The notes beneath the pieces are model-generated. The model had not been told where the DNA came from. It searched no databases and saw only the letters and a program-made list of their open reading frames with translations. The position numbers and the translations under genes were made by a program. Shown here one piece after another: positions 55,353 to 64,000 of a stretch of DNA of 64,000 nt. Source of the DNA: Pseudopyrenochaeta lycopersici (lineage: Eukaryota; Ascomycota; Dothideomycetes; Pleosporales; Pseudopyrenochaetaceae); NCBI GenBank assembly GCA_003313425.1, contig NHZP01000008.1, forward strand, positions 310,001 through 374,000, read 5' to 3'. Within the stretch, counting starts at the first letter, position 1. Each line of letters opens with the position of its first letter.

Positions 55353-57638
55353 TGTATATGATGGTTGGAGAAAGTTGGAGATATTTGAAAGACTATAGAC
55401 AAGCAGATTGAAATCTTTTGGAACTGGTGCTGGTGTGCTTCAAGTATTTGTGGTAGTGTCAAGTGAGCTCATTTATGGTGGCAGAGGCGCGAACAATTGT
55501 GTAGCCTGTAACCTAGCTGGTCAAAAGTTGGTTGTGGATTGTGCCTTGATGCACATGATCATCTGTGTTTGAGGGTCGCAAACACATCTAAAAGGCTTAT
55601 GATAACGAGATGAACGCAGTCAACACATTAAGATGTCTAAATTCATCCGATATGTGAACTCTTTGATTAAGTCCCATGTCTTCCACCTGAGATGCCCCTC
55701 GCCTTTCTCTCATTGGGAACTTCAGATTTCACATATTTACTTTGACGGATCGTCAGCCAGGCTTCGCTCGCATTACAATATGTGACTAGGACGAGAAATG
55801 CCAAAAACGTCTATTTTGTCACCAAAATAACATATCTTTTGGCCAACAAACAAAGCATAGGAGGCTATTCAATATTTGTTGGCATGCGTTGTGTAATGGC
55901 CTCGTGGTTTGTTTAATTGATTATACACAATTAACTGTCCGTATGGTGCGGGGTATTGATTTAACTTCTTCACTATAGAAAATGGAAACTTTGAAGACAT
56001 ATTTTGCTTTCTCCAAAGTGTTCTCTTTTATGGAAAATTAATGGCCTGAGAAGATTAGAAGATTGCTGACGGAGACACGAGTCATGTTTCTTTTTGTGAT
56101 GGCGTGCCGGCCCGACATTACCCTCGTTTGCAAAAGTCTCAGTTGAATGTAAGTTCCATCAGCCAGTACTTAGCACTCTCGCATCTTCGGAGAGACGGGC
56201 AACGGGCATTGTAGCGATGAGAAGGTTCATATGGAGGCAATGTTCCTAGGGTACTTTGGCAATGTCTTGGTACATGTACCTCCCCTCCTTGCAATCCCTG
56301 AGTAGTATCGAATTGATAGCCATCACGTGTTGATGTCGGAAACCCGGAGACTCTACATCATTTTCCGTCGAGGGTCGAATGTTTAAAAGGCAATAATCAT
56401 CAAACCTCTAGCATCGCTGGCGGAAATATACCCCTCGAAGATTATCAAGGTGCGGTCGATGCGGGACGAAGAATGGTAGCGAACAAAGTAGTGGTGCCGT
56501 CGAAATAAGGTATCCTGGTCCACTTTCATCTGGTCCTCCTCCCGCAGTATCGTGATCAGGTCGTTCACATGTCACTGTGGGTGGTGTCGACGTGATATAT
56601 CAACGACGCTCAACCGTAGCACAGACCTCTGTGTCGCAAGCTGAGAACGCTGTCCGATGTATTGTTACCCCTGTTCTACATGAACGACAATCAAGAGCCG
56701 CTTGGCGGGCCGATATGCAGAGCGGAAACTCCCAACGTGACATGCGTGACAGGTGCAAGCGGGCTGCTCGGCCCTTCTCTCCGTGATCGCTGCCGCGCCT
56801 CCGGAACGCCAATGCCGCCAACATAACCTCTCACGACATTTCTCCACCACTCGACCGCTTAATATGCATTTCGGAAGTCACTGCGCTGCCTTCCAGACTA
56901 GCTTCGGTCCATACAACCCCAGTCTCGCAGTTCAGGACCGCTATCACCGACTGCCAATACCTCCAAAGCGTCCAATCAGAGCTCGCGCTGCTTACAATAG
57001 CTGAGGATTGTATCGCTGCAAGGCATGCATTCCATGGCCTAGAGTGCCTGTCACGTATGCTTTCTTGCTGTTCTACGCGGTAATTCTGGATGTATGCCTC
57101 GTCCAGTACGCATGATCGCTAGGGAAGCATGCATTGGGCGTCGTACTCACGCATCGTACCCTTGAGTTTCGCCACAGTTAAGCCTTCACAGACATGATCT
57201 AGATTGGATGAGTACAAGAGCCTCTTTCCATAGCAAGTCGAGGCGGTTCCGCGATTACTTCGGTTCGTTGCCGTTCCGCCGGCCAATAGCACTCAGGCTG
57301 CAGATCTGAGACGAGCCTGCGTGCCGTCGCTAGGTACAAGGCTTGTTCCCAATACATCCGGATATTCGAGCGTATTCTTCTGGGTCCACGCTGCAAATGG
57401 CCCATGCGTCGATTGATAGTTGCGTCCCAACGTTGCGCGAGTACTAAAAGATGACAATCTACTTCGATTGACCATTCTCCAGCTTGTCGAGTCTTTTGTT
57501 TTGTCCTTCCTTCACTCACTTCACAGCACGTCTTCAGAACAAACGCGTCGTGACCGCTCCGGCTGTTGTGGCGTGAAGCGCGGCTGTTCGCTCAGAACTC
57601 CCGACGACCTCAAAAAGATTAATTCAGTTTGATCGACC
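55353..57638. other. 2.3-kb intergenic stretch
   Basis: No supported gene. It is AT-rich around 55800-56100, and short frames appear on both strands with no recognisable character. The last part is the promoter and leader of the GH3 gene. Confidence 0.45.
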
Positions 57639-60600
57639 ATGGCCACCATCAATCTAGGGAATACCAGCCCCGCAGGAGACATCAAACACATTGACTTAAA
57701 GCACGCAGCTATCCACATCCAACCTGTGAATCTCGACACCCCATCCTTAACGCCTGCCACAACGCCAGAAGAGATCTCCCCATCAGAGGAAGTAATGGCG
57801 GGCAAGAAGATCTTCTCATTAGAGAGGCCAGATGACAGAGCGCGGGAGCTCGCTGCCCAGTTAACCTTGGAGGAGCAGGTACGTACTTTTTTGATAACCT
57901 ACCGAAAGAGCCTGGACCCCCACGAGCATGAAGTCCGTGGTCAGATGATGTACGGTCGTGAGTAAACGGTCGTATTCGAATTGGATGCATCGGGCCATTT
58001 TCGTCCGCTAGAGTTTCGAAAAAGGCCTCATCTCGCAATCTGGCGAGCGGAAAGACGACGTTTCCGGGACCTATCATCTTCGACTATCCTTTCCAGAATG
58101 CACCTCCCGCAGCAACTCGCTTAAGGCTTCCGCCTGACTATTTTAATCTATCAAGCAGGGCAGAAGGGGAATTGTGGCTTCGTAAGCTGACCATAGGCAG
58201 ATCTCATTGCTTGCAGGAGCAGACTTCTGGCGGTCTATGGCTATTCCTGAAAAGGGCATTCCCTCGATCAAGACATCAGATGGGCCCAATGGCGCTAGAG
58301 GAGAGTTCTTCACTAACGGTACACCTGTGAGTTTTCCGCCTTGGCACTGTCCTGTACGAGCTGACCATGCAAGGCTGCTTTGTTCCCTTGCGGTATTTCC
58401 ATGGCATCCACGTGGAATCTAAATATGATTGAAGAGATCGGCCGGCATCTTGGAGAAGAGGCAAAGGCACGTGGTGCCAATGTTTTACTTGCCCCCACTG
58501 TGTGCATGCACCGCTCACCACTTGGTGGGCGTAACTTCGAATCGTACTCAGAGGACCCTTACCTTACTGGCAAGCTGGCAGCCTCTTATGTTCGCGGACT
58601 TCAAAGTAAAGGCGTTGCTGCCACTATCAAGCACTTCCTTGGTAATGAGCAAGAGACTGAGCGACAAGCGTATGATGCCGTCATCGCTGAGCGCCCACTC
58701 CGAGAAATATACCTCAAGCCATTTGAAATTGCTGTCCGAGAAGCATCACCATGGGCACTAATGAGCGCATATAACATGATCAATGGCGTCCATGCTGATG
58801 AGTATGAACATTCGATCAAAGAGATTCTCCGAGGTGAATGGGGCTGGGAGGGAACCATCATCTCTGACTGGACGGGTACATATGCCACTGCACCTTCGAT
58901 AAAGGCTGGTGTCGATATTGAGATGCCAGGACCATCCAAGTGGCGCAAAGTTGACCAAGTCAAGGAGGCGATTGCGAAGGGCGAGATTACTCGAGAAGAC
59001 ATTGAGCAGGCAGCCGCCCGCGTGCTTTACCTTGTTGACCGAACCAAGGGATTGAACAACATGACACCAGAGCAGCCAGAGCAGTCCATTGATAATGTTG
59101 AAACGCGAAACCTCATCCTTCAAGCTGGCATCGAAGGTTTGACGCTGTTGAAAAATGAGAATAGCGTTCTTCCCATCAAGGGTGCAAGGAAGATTGCAAT
59201 GATCGGGCCAAATGTTAAGCGCGCTATTGCTAGCGGAGGAGGCAGCGCAGGTTTGAACCCCTATTATAACGTGACCCCATGGCAAGGACTCAAAAACCGT
59301 TTTGACGGGGAGATTACCTTCGCTCAGGGTTGCGACAATGCCAAGTGGCTGCCGCTTGCTTCCCCATACTGCACATCTAATGGCGAGACCGGTGTGCGGT
59401 TGGAGTACTACAAGGGTGACAGGTTCAAGGGCGAGCCGGCAGTGGTGCAGCACAAAGTAAGCACAGATCTTTGGCTATGGGACTCTGCACCAATGGAGCT
59501 CCTCCCAGATTTCTCTTTCAAGGTTAAGACTACCCTCACTCCCAAGTCAACGGGCAAACATAGCTTCAGCTTTGCTTCGGTAGGGCCCGGACGTATGTTC
59601 ATCAACGGCGAACTCTTCATCGATAACTGGGACTGGACAGAGGAGGGTGAGGCCATGTTCTCTGCATCCGAGGACGTGCTGAAGTCAATCCAACTCGAGG
59701 AGGGCAAGCCAGTTGAAATACTGATCGAGAGCACCAACGAAGTCCGCCCCGCCTCAAAGGTCTCTGTCATCGGCCGCCGGCACGACTACGGTGGTTGCCG
59801 CATTGGTTACCAAGAAGAGGACAAGGTTGATCGCTTACAGGAAGCTGCAGATGTAGCACGAGACGCTGATGTTGCCATCTTGGTAATAGGTCTTGATGCT
59901 GAGTGGGAATCAGAGGGTTATGATAGGCAGACCATGGATCTCCCAAAGAACGGGTCTCAAGATCGTCTGATCGAAGCCGTCATAGCGGCTAACCCACGCA
60001 CCGTTGTCGTCAACCAGTCCGGGACACCAATCACAATGCCCTGGGTACACAAGGCCCCCGCAATTCTGCAGGCCTGGTATCAAGGCCAGGAGGCTGGTCA
60101 TGCGCTTGCAGATGTGCTTCTTGGTAACAACAGCCCCAGCGGAAAGCTACCAACGACCTTCCCAGTCCGCGTCGAGGATAACCCAGCCTACCACAACTGG
60201 CCAGGTGAGAACCTGAAGACAGTTTATGGTGAGGGCATCTACGTCGGCTACAGGCACTACGAGCGCTCCAGAATCGCGCCCCTCTTTCCCTTTGGTCACG
60301 GCTTGACTTACACAACCTTTGAATACGGCACACCAAGCGCCAGCAGTACCGTCCTCTCAGAATCTCAGGGAATCACTATTACCGTTCCCGTTACCAACAC
60401 AGGCTCAGTACCTGCACACGAGATTGTACAAGCATATGTTAAGGATGTCAAGTCCACGCTTCCACGGCCGGAGAAGGAGCTCCAGGCTTTTGGAAAAGTG
60501 TTCTTGCAGCCTGGTGAGACGAAGGATGTGATCCTAAAGCTCAACAAGTACTCAGTTGGTTACTTCGACACGAGCTTAGGGCAGACGGGCGCATGGATCG

Positions 60601-60757
60601 CGGAGGAGGGTGCCTTTGATGTTTTGATTGGCGCGAGCAGTGCAGATATCAGGTATGGTCTATCCTTTATTGCTGCGCTTTCGAATGGTAGGCTAACAAG
60701 GCATGTAGGAAAACGCTCAGCTTTGAAGTCGAAGAATCTTTCCAGTGGATTTTCTAG
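57639..60757 (+). CDS. GH3 beta-glucosidase with PA14 domain, no signal peptide
   Basis: Exons 57639..57878, 58201..58326, 58374..60652 and 60709..60757 encode 897 residues. GH3 enzymes release terminal beta-linked glucose by a double-displacement mechanism. Evidence: LLAGADFW and KTSDGPNGARG, FPCGISMASTWN, KHFLGNEQETER, and the nucleophile Asp287 in GTIISDW followed by AGVDIEMPG. A PA14 domain lies at about 460-585 (LEYYKGDRF...GRMFINGELFIDNWDW), inserted in the second sheet domain. A fibronectin-III-like end (VTNTGSVPAHEIVQAYV) finishes in SFEVEESFQWIF. There is no signal peptide: the N-terminus is polar (MATINLGNTSPAG), so the enzyme is probably intracellular. The first intron is 322 bp, far longer than its neighbours. 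The last exon is 49 bp. Confidence 0.92.
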
Positions 60758-61601
60758 AAGGTCTACACATCGCCATTGGCGATTAATGTGCTACGAAATG
60801 GGCGTTTTTGGAGTGCTACAGGATGCCCACTTTGGGCTGGGATGTATTTTCATTGGTCCATGGCAGAACAAAGCCATGTCGGAGGACCCATTCAAGTGTA
60901 ATACACTCCTTTCGGTATCCAATACTAGTTCCCACTGTGACTTGCAAAGTTTGTCTTGTGCAATTCTGTGAACCTTGAATGTGGAAGGATGTCGGGATGC
61001 TCTAGAGATAATGGAGGAGGGCCTGAAAGTACAGGCCGTAGATACACCTTGCTGCGCTGCAATTACATGCAGTGCCACTTTCCTTTTGCCTTAGAACAAT
61101 CAGGGTAAAGGCTATCTGGATGACTATGCTTCGGCCTATGGCACGGAGAAGCCGAGTGGCTCAATACCAAGGTACGAATGACGCGCGCATTTTCTGCCAC
61201 CGCCTTTCGGCAGAACCTTTCACCGGCTGCCCTGAGAAACGGATCCCCCAGCTGGGCACCTTCATACCCTCATCCTGTCCGACGACTACTTTCACTGTAC
61301 AGCACTTCTGGAGTCGCATAGGATGGCCACATAGACTGGTGGCTTCGCATCTTGTCCCTTTAGCGTTCTTCTTGCGCAAAGCCGTCTCCAGTGCCAGCTT
61401 GAGCGGGTGGCATCCTCCTGATCAACAGCCATCGGACGAGCTCCATTGCCTGCCCTCTACCGCGCACGCGCAGCCCCCGAAACGACCGGTCGAGCTCTAC
61501 ATGAGCTCCGGAAGGATTAAGACCGTCCTAACTGCCATAACGCGCGTTGCCTTTTGTCACGCAACCCACCTTAAACCCGGCAAATCGTGCTAAAGGCCGA
61601 C
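60758..61601. other. Intergenic, 844 bp
   Basis: 3' region of the GH3 gene and SIN3 promoter. The frame at 61072-61593 has no recognisable character. Confidence 0.5.
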
Positions 61602-64000
61602 ATGAATCCAGCGCATCGTGAGGGGTGGCCGCCATCACAGGCGGCTGCGTCTGCGCAGAGCCAAGAGCAAACACAGCAGGCCCAGGGACAGGCGCCACGA
61701 CCTATCGGGCCATATGGGTGTGTACTCCCCGCTTGCCGTCTTAGCGACGACAGCAATCCTGTGTGAAGAGGCCATGGAGTTCCGGTGCACAGGACCCTTT
61801 GGCTGGCTATATGCTAATGGAAAGTGTTATGACAGATCCAGCAGCGCGAATTCCCAAGGGCCGCCACATGCCTCACCTGCTCCAGGTCCGGGGCCAGTAC
61901 TTCCTCCGCCGTCAGGTATGCCGCACCTGCAAACAATGCGCCTGGTTTCGCAGCTAACCGCATCACAGGATCTGGGTACTACTCTTCAAATGCCGCAACC
62001 ACGGCCCACAATCAGAACCTACCCACACTGCCCGGACTGACGGCGCAACCACCTCAGTCCTCACCACACCAGTCCTCGCAGAGACCGCCGTCGTCTGAGG
62101 CCGGAGCGCAAGGCCTCCAGGGCCCTCAAGGACCGCCTTATTCGCTACCCGGCATATCGCAGACACTTCAACAGCAACAGCAGCACATGGCGGCTTCGGA
62201 GCAGGCCAACGCGGACAGAGAGCGAGAGCTGCGCGAGCGGGAGGCGAGAGAGCGCGAGATGATGGAATCGCATCTTCTACAGCATGCCGCCCAGCAAGAA
62301 GAGATCGTAAAGCGTGAGGCAGAACAGCGCGATCGCGAATTACACGAGCGCCAACAGCGCGAACAAGCACCGCTTCAAAACCACTCAGCTCCCATCCAGA
62401 TCCACCAGCCTGTAGCAGTAGCTCCATCGGCGCGCACAATACACGGTCCAAACGGACTGCTCGGACAGGCCGGCCCTCTAGGTGGACCAAATCCACTCGC
62501 GCCGCCCATGGGTGGACCGAATACTGCTGCGCCTATGTACGGAAATGCTGCTTCGCAACACGAACAGAATACGCCGAGGCTGCAACATGCCGCACAGCCT
62601 ACAGCCCAAGCTCAGATGTTGATGCCTTTCACTGGCCCGCCAGGAGCAATAGGTATGGGTCAAGGCCAGCAGCCAATTCTGAATGTAAGTGACGACGATA
62701 TCGCTCTTGCGATGCAATTGCTGACCACAATAGGACGCGTTGAGCTACCTCGACCAAGTGAAAGTCCAGTTTGCGGACCATCCTGATGTCTACAATCGAT
62801 TTCTGGACATAATGAAAGACTTTAAGAGTGGGGCCATTGACACACCAGGAGTCATTGAGCGTGTCTCCACTCTCTTCGCAGGCAACCCAAATCTGATACA
62901 GGGTTTCAACACGTTCTTGCCACCAGGATATAAGATAGAGTGTGGTACGAACGGTGATCCGAATGCGATCAGAGTGACTACGCCAATGGGCACAATGGTG
63001 TCAACAATGCCTGCTCCCAGACCACTCTCACCACCACGCAGTGGCGCAGTTAATGGTAACGCTCCGACTCAACATGAGAGTACCTACTACGAAACAGCAC
63101 AAGGTCGGGCCTGGCCTCAGCAGAGGGCACAAGGACCAGAGGGCCCAGAAACTGTATTTTCTCCCAACAATCGTAACCTCGGACAGCCGCTGTATGGGCC
63201 ACAGCAAGCGCAACAGGGTCCAGGACAGCTGTCGCCCGAGGTCACCACACGCCCGTTACCTGATCCTGCAGGCTCAGCCGCGGCGCTTGCTCACCAACAG
63301 GAGCAACGAGGTGTCTCGCAGCTCCAGAATGCTGTCTCTGCTGCTACTGGGCGTTCGGTTTTGTCGCCAGGCGGTGATGCTCCCGCCCCTCTTCCTGTGC
63401 AAGCATTAAACGGCGCTGCACAGATGCCAATGGGTGGCGTGGGCGCCGAGAAACGCGGCCCCGTGGAGTTCAACCATGCTATCAGCTATGTCAACAAAAT
63501 CAAGGTACTTGGGTGTCCATAACTTGACTGAAGTGTCTGCTAATTCTTGGCTAGAATCGTTTTGCGTCTCAACCTGACATTTACAAACAATTCCTTGAGA
63601 TCCTACAGACCTACCAGCGCGAATCGAAGCCTATCCAAGATGTGTATGCTCAAGTCACCAGCCTATTTGGCGCCGCTCCAGATCTTCTGGAGGACTTCAA
63701 GCAGTTTCTCCCAGAGTCTGCTGCGCATCACAGGGCACAACAACAGGCGGCTAGACATGCTACTGAAGACGCAGTCATGTTGAGCAACGTGCGAGGCGAA
63801 TCAGGGTACGGCCAAACGCCGAACCAGCAAACTCCGCGCACAGATACTTCTCGACTTCCTCCTATGGGTAACTTCGCGCCTACGCCTACGGCAAATCGCG
63901 ACAACAAGCGCAAGCGTGAACGGCAAGGGCCTGTCACTGCGCCCATGCCTGCACCGATGATCCAAGAGCCACCGACTTCTAATGTGCGTAGTGGATATAA
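61602..64000 (+). CDS. SIN3: Transcriptional corepressor SIN3, 5' part (cut by window end)
   Basis: Exons 61602..61717, 61836..61915, 61969..62684, 62734..63504 and 63555 onward, with frame kept throughout; the gene runs off the right edge. SIN3 is the scaffold of the Rpd3 histone deacetylase complex. The start [13 protein letters not shown] is the usual fungal SIN3 opening. A low-complexity region with a charged [15 protein letters not shown] coil follows. PAH1 begins near residue 305 ([33 protein letters not shown]) and PAH2 near 546 ([29 protein letters not shown]), the latter split by a 50-bp intron. The HID and the Sin3a C-terminal region lie outside the window. A GTGCGT at 63984 could be the next donor. 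Confidence 0.92.

Noticed and set aside
1..64000. Biosynthetic cluster, mobile element, CRISPR array or viral insertion
   Set aside because: No polyketide or peptide synthetase, transposase, reverse transcriptase, array or viral gene was seen; the genes are housekeeping.

Overview
The window is nuclear DNA of a filamentous ascomycete. Short introns of about 47-75 bp, with GT-AG ends and CTAAC/CTGAC-type branch sites, interrupt most genes. The proteins are ordinary fungal housekeeping products, and their local sequence resembles Dothideomycetes (Pleosporales-like); that placement is an inference from protein feel, not from a search. I saw no tRNA, rRNA, CRISPR array, intact transposon, virus or secondary-metabolite cluster. 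Exon coordinates in the entries were read by hand from splice signals and reading-frame continuity.

Layout. 1-6.5 kb: two small proteins, a four-exon multi-pass membrane protein, and a gene-poor stretch with hairpins. 6.5-14.8 kb: ERO1 (minus) diverging from a CX5R rhodanese-type phosphatase (plus), then MPH1/FANCM helicase (minus) diverging from a small GPI-anchored cysteine-rich protein. 14.75-17.85 kb: 3.1 kb without a convincing gene. 17.85-25.9 kb: the large BAH/PHD chromatin factor SNT2, an RCR-type PY-motif membrane protein and an unknown acidic nuclear-type protein. 26.1-34.4 kb: alanyl-tRNA synthetase, a TED1/CDC1-type GPI phosphoesterase, and a soluble fumarate reductase fused to cytochrome b5. 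35.8-41.6 kb: a CTR copper transporter diverging from 3-hydroxyanthranilate dioxygenase, then ORC3 and a GPATCH11-like protein. 43-47.4 kb: a DUF3712 membrane protein, one orphan open frame and an OPA3-like protein. 47.8-55.4 kb: polo kinase CDC5 and class I myosin. 57.6-64 kb: an intracellular-type GH3 beta-glucosidase with PA14 domain, then the 5' part of SIN3, cut by the window end.

The genes do not form one pathway. Functional neighbours include SNT2 and SIN3 (both of Rpd3-type deacetylase complexes), MPH1, ORC3 and CDC5 (replication, repair, mitosis), and ERO1 and TED1 (ER folding and GPI maturation).

The most unusual points are gene-structure features. The alanyl-tRNA synthetase has an overlapping upstream ORF arranged so that it could switch mitochondrial against cytosolic start use. 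The dioxygenase BNA1 lacks its usual start and instead carries a mitochondrial-type presequence. The myosin I gene has a first coding exon that is only the ATG. Four introns are multiples of three and stop-free. One apparent intron is non-canonical. The small secreted protein has four CX3C cysteine pairs. I found no convincing new multi-gene system.
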